Source of the DNA: a virus
IMG/VR virus record: IMGVR_UViG_3300008262_000662
Span: 1-25,747 of that record
Length of the DNA: 25,747 nucleotides
Direction: 5' to 3' (one strand)
The position numbers were made by a program, and so were the translations under genes. Below, one piece after another: positions 7,745 through 13,810 of this stretch. Numbering within the stretch: the stretch's first letter is position 1; each line of letters begins with the position of its first letter. A model generated the notes under the pieces. The model did not search any database. It worked only from the letters and a program-made list of their open reading frames with translations, and was not told where the DNA came from.

Positions 7745-7773
7745 TTGACATTTGAAGTTAAACGCTGTATTAT
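7745..7773 (+). promoter_or_regulatory. Sigma70-type promoter, TTGACA-17-TATTAT, predicting a leaderless mRNA
   Basis: -35 TTGACA at 7745-7750 and -10 TATTAT at 7768-7773, 17 bases apart. Only AAACAC separates the -10 box from the ATG at 7780, so the expected start site falls on or next to the A of the ATG. No Shine-Dalgarno is present. Confidence 0.8.
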
Positions 7774-7779
7774 AAACAC

Positions 7780-8316
7780 ATGCTAGACACACAACAAAGA
7801 CAAGACGTTACGTACTTTACAGGCTACGAAGTTGAGCATACTATTTGCCATGGTATGTTCACTTTGTTTGTCGTAGGTACTCCGCCTTTAGAAGAAATTT
7901 TGCGTAAAGCTGACGACACCCAAGCATATTTGGACGAAAGCAAACGTATTAAACATATCTACTTTGGAACAAGTCAAAGTTTTAATCCTAAAAATATTTC
8001 ACAAGAAGAATACAAACGATGGGATGACGTTATTGTAGGCTGTCTAAAAGCAGACTACTGGGTTACACTAGACTTTGGTGTTGAACACATTGAAGGTGTA
8101 TTGGAATCTTGTTATTGCGAATATCCTCGTTTTGTCCCTATGATTAGTGTTAAGTTACCTTACATTAATCAACTCAACTATAACGCCACACTTAAACTGG
8201 ATGACCGAACTTGGGGTGCTACAAATCCAGGTGTGTGGACACATCAACTACATGATCTAATGAGTAAAGACAAGTATACTCATTGGGATCAGTACACACA
8301 AGATACACCAACATGA
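7780..8316 (+). CDS. Conserved phage protein of unknown function between DpdA and the QueD-like gene (178 aa)
   Basis: No known enzyme motif is recognised. The N-terminal part (YFTGYEVEHTICHGMFTLFVVG, about residues 12-33) reads as beta strands with two closely spaced His (H20, H24) that could bind metal. The middle (IKHIYFGTSQSFN; LKADYWVTLDFGVEHIEG) looks like an alpha/beta fold. The C-terminus is polar. As I remember, proteins of this type occur beside deazaguanine genes in T4-like cyanophages, but that is unverified. The ATG at 7780 is chosen because the conserved-looking TGYEVEHT stretch begins 12 residues later and the next Met is at residue 25. Its end overlaps the next gene by 4 bases (ATGA), so the two are likely co-translated. 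A role in the modification pathway is inferred from position. Confidence 0.75.
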   Translation: MLDTQQRQDVTYFTGYEVEHTICHGMFTLFVVGTPPLEEILRKADDTQAYLDESKRIKHIYFGTSQSFNPKNISQEEYKRWDDVIVGCLKADYWVTLDFGVEHIEGVLESCYCEYPRFVPMISVKLPYINQLNYNATLKLDDRTWGATNPGVWTHQLHDLMSKDKYTHWDQYTQDTPT

Positions 8317-8708
8317 TTATCAAACAAGACGTCCGTCCTCACAAAATGATTTGGGTCACATTTCGTAAGGAGGGTATTCACAAATACCCAGCGGCCGCAA
8401 CTGATCCTAACCTTGCAACAGGAGATGAATATGATGTCTCGTTTTTGGCTAATCCCCATCGCCATATTTTTCATTTTAGGGTATGGCTTAGTGTCACCCA
8501 CAATGACAGAGATGTGGAGTTTATACAATTCAAGCGATGGCTCGAAAAACTGTATTCTAGCAACGAAGGTGTATTGTCGCTAGACTACAAGAGTTGTGAG
8601 ATGATGAGCGATGATCTATATGCTCAGATTCACGCAAAGTATCCAGACCGTGAGGTTTGGATTGAGGTCTCCGAAGACGGAGAAAATGGTTCATTTATCA
8701 AATATTAA
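8313..8708 (+). CDS. queD: QueD-like T-fold protein (6-carboxytetrahydropterin synthase family, 131 aa)
   Basis: QueD makes 6-carboxytetrahydropterin from dihydroneopterin triphosphate, the step between FolE and QueE. The three zinc histidines of the family seem conserved: H23 in FRKEGIHKYP (family FxxAHxL) and H49/H51 in NPHRHIFHFRV (family NLHGHNYRVEV). SCEMMSDDL (94-102) aligns with the family PT-SE-LA helix, keeping E96, and VWIEVSEDGENG matches the C-terminal V-x-E strand. However, the catalytic Cys expected four residues before the first HxH histidine is Leu, and the expected Asp-His pair reads D91-Tyr92. C95 is the only nearby cysteine. It may be a diverged enzyme or a T-fold protein with another reaction. 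ATG 8313 gives an ATGA overlap with the upstream gene. Confidence 0.6.
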   Translation: MIIKQDVRPHKMIWVTFRKEGIHKYPAAATDPNLATGDEYDVSFLANPHRHIFHFRVWLSVTHNDRDVEFIQFKRWLEKLYSSNEGVLSLDYKSCEMMSDDLYAQIHAKYPDREVWIEVSEDGENGSFIKY

Positions 8709-8720
8709 CAAGAGGCTATA

Positions 8721-9014
8721 ATGGCTAAGAACTACAAGGATTATTCCTATTTTGAAAATCGCCCAGACGTTGTAAAAGTTTGGGAGGATCTAGAAGCGTG
8801 GCACGACTATTGTCGTTTTAATTTGTTGGATTTTAATCCAGCGCATTTGTATAAATCTCCAGAGTATAAGGAGTTTGCACGTAAGAAAAATGGCAATTAC
8901 CGTTTCCAAGGAAAGAACGGAAATGCCAAATTTAACAATGGTGAACGCAAGCCATACCAAGGCAACAAACCTCGCTATGAGAATAGAAACAATGGCGAAC
9001 GTTTTTCTCGTTGA
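8721..9014 (+). CDS. Small basic protein with low-complexity tail, unknown function (97 aa)
   Basis: The first 50 residues (DYSYFENRPDVVKVWEDLEA, then YCRFNLLDFNPAHLY) look folded and helical. Residues 53-97 are Asn, Arg, Lys, Gly and Tyr-rich (KNGNYRFQGKNGNAKFNNGE), an RGG-like disordered basic tail that may contact nucleic acid. AGAGG upstream of ATG 8721 is a good ribosome-binding site. The gene lies 12 bases after the QueD-like gene and overlaps the glycosyltransferase gene by 23 bases, so it is in the same operon. The family seems conserved in aquatic T4-like phages, but I know no function for it. Confidence 0.75.
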   Translation: MAKNYKDYSYFENRPDVVKVWEDLEAWHDYCRFNLLDFNPAHLYKSPEYKEFARKKNGNYRFQGKNGNAKFNNGERKPYQGNKPRYENRNNGERFSR

Positions 9015-10068
9015 TTTAGAAGCAGTTGAAACAAGGTACACGGGACAATGGAAGTCCCATGTGCCTTTTTTGCTTAGAAAGGCTGGACACAATGTTCAAA
9101 TTATTGACGGCCCTGAAGATATCCCTAGGGCTACCACTCCTGGCGCTTTTCTTAACTTTGGTGGGACTAATATCTATAAGTCTTTACAAGTTGAAAAAAT
9201 TAGTAGATTATTTTGCGCTGGACGCATTCAAGCTGGCGACCATTTTATTTTTACTGATGCTTGGCATCCGGGCATTATAAATTTAAAATACATGAGTGAA
9301 CTATTACAGATTCCAGTAACTATTCACGCACTATGGCATGCTGGCAGTTATGATCCGCAAGACTTTTTAGGTCGATTGATTGGCAATGCTAAATGGGTAA
9401 GGCATACTGAAAAAAGTTTTTTCTATGCTATAGACCATAATTATTTTGCCACAGATTTTCATATTGAAATGTTTGGTCTAAACTTGATAGGTTTTGATCT
9501 TGAAACTTTGAGAACAAATCATATCAAAGATAAGAAAATTATTAGATCTGGCTGGCCCATGGAATATATGGACGTGACTTTAGATCCATATAAGAATATG
9601 AAAAAGCGTGATCTCATTTTGTTTCCTCATAGAATTGCTCCAGAAAAACAGGTTGAAATTTTTAGGGATTTAAAAGAACATTTGCCACAATATGAGTTTG
9701 TAGTTTGTCAAGATCAACAACTCACAAAAAATGAATATCATAATTTGTTGGGCGAAGCGAAAATGGTGTTTAGTGCTAACTTACAAGAAACACTAGGCAT
9801 CAGTTGTTTTGAAGGTGCTATCGTGGATGCTATTCCCATGGTGCCAGATAGACTAAGTTATAGTGAAATGTACTATGACATTTTCAAATATCCAAGTATA
9901 TGGACTGAAAGTTTTGAATCTTATCAAACACATCGTCCAAATTTGTGTTTTGCAATTATGCAACACATGGACAATTACGAAACAAGATTGTCAAAATTAA
10001 AAAATCAAACACAAGATTTAAAAAAGAACTTTTTCAGTGCAGACATATTATTGGAGAACATTACATGA
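8992..10068 (+). CDS. Glycosyltransferase, GT-B fold (358 aa)
   Basis: The start ATG 8992 gives MANVFLVDLEAVETRYTGQW, a typical first Rossmann strand followed by a turn; the upstream in-frame extension is a shadow of the basic-tail gene. The N-terminal domain (about 1-190) includes FLLRKAGHNVQIIDG and FIFTDAWHPG. The C-terminal nucleotide-sugar domain shows LFPHRIAPEKQVEIFRDL and then QETLGISCFEGAIVDAIPMV, containing the E-x7-E motif (E266, E274) of retaining GT-B enzymes. The sugar and acceptor are unknown. T4 uses GT-B enzymes to glucosylate hydroxymethylcytosine. Its position behind dpdA and the QueD-like gene suggests it might glycosylate modified phage DNA. Host surface glycan change is the main alternative. 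Confidence 0.8.
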   Translation: MANVFLVDLEAVETRYTGQWKSHVPFLLRKAGHNVQIIDGPEDIPRATTPGAFLNFGGTNIYKSLQVEKISRLFCAGRIQAGDHFIFTDAWHPGIINLKYMSELLQIPVTIHALWHAGSYDPQDFLGRLIGNAKWVRHTEKSFFYAIDHNYFATDFHIEMFGLNLIGFDLETLRTNHIKDKKIIRSGWPMEYMDVTLDPYKNMKKRDLILFPHRIAPEKQVEIFRDLKEHLPQYEFVVCQDQQLTKNEYHNLLGEAKMVFSANLQETLGISCFEGAIVDAIPMVPDRLSYSEMYYDIFKYPSIWTESFESYQTHRPNLCFAIMQHMDNYETRLSKLKNQTQDLKKNFFSADILLENIT

Positions 10069-10376
10069 AGTGGTTTGAAAAATGGATAGAAAAGAAATAT
10101 TATTCACATCAAGAAAAAAGAGAAAGGGAGATCAATAAAATGGGAACTGCACAAGCCATACCAAAAGGATTGATATCAATAGATAGAGGTCCAAATATTA
10201 GTCAAAATGGAATACGTTTTACAGTATATAAAGCTACCGGTGGTGTTGCTATAGAAACTCAAATGTATGATGAACGTAATGATCGTAATAGGTCCAGTTT
10301 ATATGTTATTACAAGTGATAAAGATATTGGCGAAGAAATTGGCAAAATTATCACATTAGAAGCACTTAAAAATTGA
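10065..10376 (+). CDS. Conserved small phage protein, unknown function (103 aa)
   Basis: ATG 10065 is preceded by GGAG (10053-10056) and overlaps the glycosyltransferase stop (ATGA). The N-terminus (MKWFEKWIEKKYYSHQEKRE) is a strongly charged helix. Residues 40-103 (FTVYKATGGVAIETQMYDER, then VITSDKDIGEEIGKIITLE) form a compact strand-helix pattern that I recognise from conserved unknown proteins in aquatic T4-like phages. No catalytic motif is visible. It is the last gene before the folE promoter, whose -35 box overlaps its stop codon. Confidence 0.75.
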   Translation: MKWFEKWIEKKYYSHQEKREREINKMGTAQAIPKGLISIDRGPNISQNGIRFTVYKATGGVAIETQMYDERNDRNRSSLYVITSDKDIGEEIGKIITLEALKN

Positions 10377-10401
10377 CGTTGATCCTAAATAATGTTACAA
10401 T
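10373..10401 (+). promoter_or_regulatory. folE promoter, TTGACG-17-TACAAT, with shared spacer core
   Basis: -35 TTGACG at 10373-10378 and -10 TACAAT at 10396-10401, 17 bases apart. The spacer begins TTGATCCTAAATAA (10379-10392), identical to that of the clamp promoter at 5057-5070. Over the 27 bases from the -35 box, 23 are the same in the two promoters, which points to a common regulator or a recent common origin. Confidence 0.75.
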
Positions 10402-10431
10402 GTAAAATATTAAAGTATTTTGGAGATTAAA

Positions 10432-11208
10432 TTGGTTTATAATAAAGCATACATCAGTAACGATATTGACGAGTCAGTGTCATTTGATAACATTGACGAT
10501 AAAGGATATCAAGAAGAAAAATATCTAGGCAATTACCTTCGTTCTAAAATGAAACGTGAAGGTAAGCGTTTTTGGGCAGGCGATAATATTAGTGAATATA
10601 TCAGCAACGAACATGTTAAAGAACAACTAATTGATGAAGCCGCAGAAGCATTTGAAACTGTTCTAGACCGTTTGCTAATTGATAGAGAAAATGATCCTAA
10701 TAGCAAGGGCACGGCACGTAGGTTGGCCAAGATGTACTTTAATGAAATAATGGCAGGTAGATATGACCCAGCACCAGACGCAACATGTTTCCCAAACGAT
10801 TCGGCGGACCGTTATGAAGGTATGCTGGTTGTTCGCAGTGAGCTTCGTAGTATGTGTAGCCATCATCATCAACCTGTGGTTGGTGTTGCTTATATTGGTA
10901 TTATTGCTGCCGAGAAACTTATTGGACTCTCAAAGTATACACGCATCGCACAATGGTGTGCCCGACGTGGTACTCTCCAGGAGGAACTTTGTAATGACAT
11001 TGCTAGGGAGATCGCCAAAGCTACAGGGGCCAAAGACATAGGTGTTTATATTCAAGCTACACATGGTTGTTGTGAAAATCGTGGTATTATGGCACATAGC
11101 AGTCTAACACAAACAACTGTACTACAAGGTTCGTTTAAAACTGATCCTGGTGCAAAGAAAGAATTTTTTGACAACATCAAACTACAGCAAGAATTTGCCC
11201 CACGATGA
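10432..11208 (+). CDS. folE: GTP cyclohydrolase I FolE (258 aa)
   Basis: Converts GTP to 7,8-dihydroneopterin triphosphate, the entry to both folate and 7-deazaguanine synthesis. FolE hallmarks are clear: MCSHHHQPVVGVAYIG with zinc ligands C142 and H144/H145, GLSKYTRIAQWCARR (166-179), and ATHGCCENRGIM with the third zinc Cys at 213/214, then the SSLTQTTVLQGSF strand. The ~130-residue N-terminal part is longer than in many bacterial enzymes. TTG 10432 is preferred as the start because TGGAG at 10421-10425 lies 6 bases before it; the in-frame TTG at 10420 would fall on the ribosome-binding site itself. No ATG is available nearby. It forms an operon with the following unknown gene by an ATGA overlap. 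Confidence 0.93.
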   Translation: MVYNKAYISNDIDESVSFDNIDDKGYQEEKYLGNYLRSKMKREGKRFWAGDNISEYISNEHVKEQLIDEAAEAFETVLDRLLIDRENDPNSKGTARRLAKMYFNEIMAGRYDPAPDATCFPNDSADRYEGMLVVRSELRSMCSHHHQPVVGVAYIGIIAAEKLIGLSKYTRIAQWCARRGTLQEELCNDIAREIAKATGAKDIGVYIQATHGCCENRGIMAHSSLTQTTVLQGSFKTDPGAKKEFFDNIKLQQEFAPR

Positions 11209-11423
11209 TTCGAAAACACAAAAAATTTTTAGGAACAAAAGTTCCTGGAATAGATGAACAACATAATTGGATGAAAACATACAGTATTGATCCAATTGAA
11301 CTAGGTCAAATGTGTGAGGAATATCCATCGTTAGAACGCAGTTGGAAACAGTTTAAAATTGTGTATGAACTATGTAAGGTAGAAAATGAAACTGACAAAC
11401 ATTTTTCTGAATTGGCTAGATAA
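11205..11423 (+). CDS. Small conserved protein, unknown function (72 aa)
   Basis: Translationally coupled to folE by an ATGA overlap. Contains the compact segment SIDPIELGQMCEEYPSLERS followed by WKQFKIVYELC, predicted as two helices. Two Cys (in QMCEEY and YELCK) are 18 residues apart. The sequence has the look of a phage-specific small helical protein, with no known motif. Its 3' end overlaps the cupin gene by 38 bases. Confidence 0.7.
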   Translation: MIRKHKKFLGTKVPGIDEQHNWMKTYSIDPIELGQMCEEYPSLERSWKQFKIVYELCKVENETDKHFSELAR

Positions 11424-11859
11424 GTGTGATCGCAAACGTGTTATTATGGACCGTACTTGTGACGAGCCACTTTTGACACGCTATTATCTTTTTTTAAAGG
11501 ATCGCAAAACGTTCCCGTTTAATGTGTTCTTACATAAGTTTCATAAAGGTGATCCAGGCGATGTACACGATCATCCTTGGCCTTATGCCACACTTATTCT
11601 CAAAGGTGGTTACTATGAATATACTCCAATATTTGAGTACGGTAAAATGGTTGGAGAAAAGAAGCACTGGCGAGGCCCTGGTCATTTCCGTATTTGTGGC
11701 GCATACAGTTATCATAGAATAGAGCTAAAGCCTGATGTTACTCCTTGGACTTTGTTCATGCCTGGTCCACAAAAAAGAGAATGGGGGTTTCTTGTTAATA
11801 ATCGTTGGGTCCAAAACGATCAATACTTAAAGGAAAAATATGAACAAGCTCATAATTGA
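11386..11859 (+). CDS. Cupin-fold protein (157 aa)
   Basis: The central barrel shows a cupin metal site: GDVHDHPWPYATLILKGGY with H61 and H63, and SYHRIEL with H110, with the typical RGPGHFR turn between. The family includes dioxygenases, isomerases and sugar epimerases; substrate and reaction cannot be read from the sequence. ATG 11386 with AAGG at 11376-11379 is chosen because the segment LDKCDRKRVIMDR before the next Met looks folded and conserved. The overlap of 38 bases with the upstream gene and 20 with the phosphoribosyltransferase gene places it in the folE operon. Confidence 0.75.
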   Translation: MKLTNIFLNWLDKCDRKRVIMDRTCDEPLLTRYYLFLKDRKTFPFNVFLHKFHKGDPGDVHDHPWPYATLILKGGYYEYTPIFEYGKMVGEKKHWRGPGHFRICGAYSYHRIELKPDVTPWTLFMPGPQKREWGFLVNNRWVQNDQYLKEKYEQAHN

Positions 11860-12400
11860 TAATAATCAATTTAAAGGGCTAGTTGCTAAAATTTGCAGAG
11901 ACATTACTGCAAGTAACTGGCGACCAGATTATATTGTAGGAATAACTCGAGGTGGACTTTTGCCAGCAGTTATGATCAGTCACTACTTTGATGTTAGATG
12001 TGAAACTTTAAAAATAAGTTTGCGTGATAGTGACAATGGTCCAGAAAGTAATTTGTGGATGGCCGAGGAAGCGTTTGGATACATTCCTATAGATATGCAA
12101 AAAGGTATCGATAAGAGAAGCGATGCAACCTACAAGAAAAATATTCTTATAGTTGACGATATTAATGACAGCGGAGCTACTTTTAATTGGCTGTTAAATG
12201 ATTGGCCCAGTGGGTGTTTGCCAAATGACGAAGCTTGGAACAACGTTTGGAACAACAATGTTCGATTTGCTGTAATTATTGATAACTTATCTAGTAAGTG
12301 TAATGTAAAAATGGATTACACTGGTATGGAAGTTAACAAAGCAGAAAAAGATGTTTGGATTGAATTCCCTTATGAAGAATGGTGGACTAAAAATGCGTGA
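11840..12400 (+). CDS. Phosphoribosyltransferase, type I (186 aa)
   Basis: The PRPP-binding motif NILIVDDINDSGATF (about 101-115) and the early YIVGITRGGLLPAVMISHYF (31-50) are the two diagnostic elements of type I phosphoribosyltransferases, closest in layout to xanthine/hypoxanthine/guanine salvage enzymes. It would join a purine base to PRPP in the cytoplasm. In this context it could raise the guanine nucleotide supply for FolE, which is inference. An unusual acidic/Trp-rich insertion (about 117-140, with WNNVWNNN) follows the PRPP loop. The start overlaps the cupin gene by 20 bases; AAAGGAAAA lies just upstream. Confidence 0.82.
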   Translation: MNKLIIDNNQFKGLVAKICRDITASNWRPDYIVGITRGGLLPAVMISHYFDVRCETLKISLRDSDNGPESNLWMAEEAFGYIPIDMQKGIDKRSDATYKKNILIVDDINDSGATFNWLLNDWPSGCLPNDEAWNNVWNNNVRFAVIIDNLSSKCNVKMDYTGMEVNKAEKDVWIEFPYEEWWTKNA

Positions 12401-12806
12401 AATTGTAATGTTAGATCAACCCCCTTTTATAGAAGACAGTAAAGCTCCTTGGGATAATTTATTAGAAGAAGACTTTCACGTCAAAGTTTTTTACGATAAA
12501 TATCCCGTTACCGAGGGGCATTTGCTTTTTGTGCCTAAATACAATACAGTAGCAGTGTTAATGGATGCCTTTGAAGACGCTGTGCGTGATGGTATGCGTA
12601 TGGTAGAAGATGGCGAATGCGACGGATTTAACGTCGGGTTCAACTATAGTAAGGCAGCAGGTCAAACTGTAGGTTGGCCGCATGTTCACCTTATTCCAAG
12701 AAGAACAGGTGATATGGAAGATCCAACAGGTGGTGTTCGTCATGTAATTCCAGAAAAAGGAAACTACAAAAAAGACGAAATTGGAAAAATTAAAAAATCA
12801 GTTTAA
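12393..12806 (+). CDS. HIT-family nucleotide hydrolase/transferase-like protein (137 aa)
   Basis: ATG 12393 (MREIVMLDQPPF) overlaps the phosphoribosyltransferase stop by 8 bases. The HIT core is seen as YPVTEGHLLFVPKYN (residues 37-51), NVGFNYSKAAGQTV (80-93) and GWPHVHLIPRRTGD (94-107). The canonical triad H-x-H-x-H reads W-P-H-V-H here, so the first His is Trp95 while H97 and H99 remain. HIT proteins hydrolyse or transfer nucleotidyl groups from NMP adducts and dinucleotides. The function in the phage is unknown; a nucleotide-metabolism role fits the neighbouring phosphoribosyltransferase. Confidence 0.85.
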   Translation: MREIVMLDQPPFIEDSKAPWDNLLEEDFHVKVFYDKYPVTEGHLLFVPKYNTVAVLMDAFEDAVRDGMRMVEDGECDGFNVGFNYSKAAGQTVGWPHVHLIPRRTGDMEDPTGGVRHVIPEKGNYKKDEIGKIKKSV

Positions 12807-13573
12807 TGCGTATTTCACTATTAGCATTAGTTCTATTGCTATCCTGTTTCCCTGTCTTTGCCAAAAAGACAAACGATTATTCTGTCTTAATTTATAATGA
12901 ATCTTTATCTCACCAAGTAGTTGCTTCTAATTTTGATCAAAGACCAATTGCTAGTCTAACAAAATTAATGACTGCAATGGTAGCATTAGATTATCGATTG
13001 AACCTAGATTCAAAAGCATTTTTGTCTGACAAGGCAGGTAGTAAACTCCCCAAAAAAATGTATACAAGGAGAGAACTTCTTAATGCTATGTTAGTTAGAA
13101 GTGATAATGGGGCGGCAGAAACTTTAGCTAATGATTACCCAGGCGGAAGAAAAATGTTCATTAAAGCAATGAACATTAAGGCTAAAAATTTAGGAATGAA
13201 TAATACTGTTTTTGTAGATCCAACAGGATTGGGCAAAGGTAATATTTCAAATATTGAAGACGTTAATAAAATGATGTCGAACGCTTCCAAATATAATTTT
13301 ATTAGTAATTTTAGTGTTAAAAAAGAAGTTTCTTTTGAAATACCTAAAAAGAATAATAAAACAAAAATAGTCACATTGGAAAATACCAATAAAAAATTGC
13401 TAAATGAATTTAATTTTATTACAGCTAGTAAAACAGGATTTACTTATCCGGCAGGTTTTTGTCTAGCACTAGCAGTTCAAAAAAATGAAAACAAATATAT
13501 CATTGTTGTATTAGGTGCAAAAAATCAATCACACCGTGCTCAAATAGTAAAAGATTTGATAGAAAAAATATGA
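12806..13573 (+). CDS. Secreted D-alanyl-D-alanine carboxypeptidase/endopeptidase (peptidase S11, 255 aa)
   Basis: A penicillin-binding-protein-type enzyme cutting D-Ala peptide bonds in peptidoglycan in the periplasm. The three serine motifs are intact: ASLTK (S50, K53), RSDNG (S99-D100-N101) and SKTG (K209-T210-G211). Residues 1-19 form a signal peptide with a positive N-terminus, a Leu-rich core and VFA before the likely cleavage site. The protein lacks the C-terminal domain of DacA-type enzymes and in length resembles the short PBP7/PbpG endopeptidases. It shares one base with the HIT gene (TAATG) and overlaps the next gene by ATGA. It is unusual cargo for a T4-like phage and probably host-derived. 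Confidence 0.92.
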   Translation: MRISLLALVLLLSCFPVFAKKTNDYSVLIYNESLSHQVVASNFDQRPIASLTKLMTAMVALDYRLNLDSKAFLSDKAGSKLPKKMYTRRELLNAMLVRSDNGAAETLANDYPGGRKMFIKAMNIKAKNLGMNNTVFVDPTGLGKGNISNIEDVNKMMSNASKYNFISNFSVKKEVSFEIPKKNNKTKIVTLENTNKKLLNEFNFITASKTGFTYPAGFCLALAVQKNENKYIIVVLGAKNQSHRAQIVKDLIEKI

Positions 13574-13779
13574 AAACTTTTAAACATCAAGTAAAAATTA
13601 ATTGGCACACTGGACAAGGAAATGTTTGGTGGAACGAAACCTGTGCTATGGTATTAGAAGTATTTGGTTTACCTGGTAATAGATTTATGTATAGACCATA
13701 TATGGATCATATGATTTTTGAATTTGAAAACGAAAAAGACCAAAGATTGTGTCAAATATTACTTTCAGATAGAATTTGA
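13570..13779 (+). CDS. Small conserved protein, unknown function (69 aa)
   Basis: Coupled to the D,D-peptidase gene by ATGA. The sequence INWHTGQGNVWWNETCAMVL, then EVFGLPGNRF and a C-terminal DQRLCQILLSDR helix, resembles a small protein type I recognise from T4-like cyanophages, with no known role. The Trp-rich N-terminal part and helical C-terminus suggest a compact single domain. The next promoter's -35 box overlaps its stop codon region. Confidence 0.72.
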   Translation: MKTFKHQVKINWHTGQGNVWWNETCAMVLEVFGLPGNRFMYRPYMDHMIFEFENEKDQRLCQILLSDRI

Positions 13780-13804
13780 CTTCCTTAAATTTTTATAGTA
13801 TAAT
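13776..13804 (+). promoter_or_regulatory. Sigma70-type promoter, TTGACT-17-TATAAT, predicting a leaderless queE mRNA
   Basis: -35 TTGACT at 13776-13781 and a consensus -10 TATAAT at 13799-13804, 17 bases apart. Only AACATT separates the -10 box from ATG 13811, so the start site should coincide with the start codon. No Shine-Dalgarno lies upstream. Confidence 0.85.
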
Positions 13805-13810
13805 AACATT

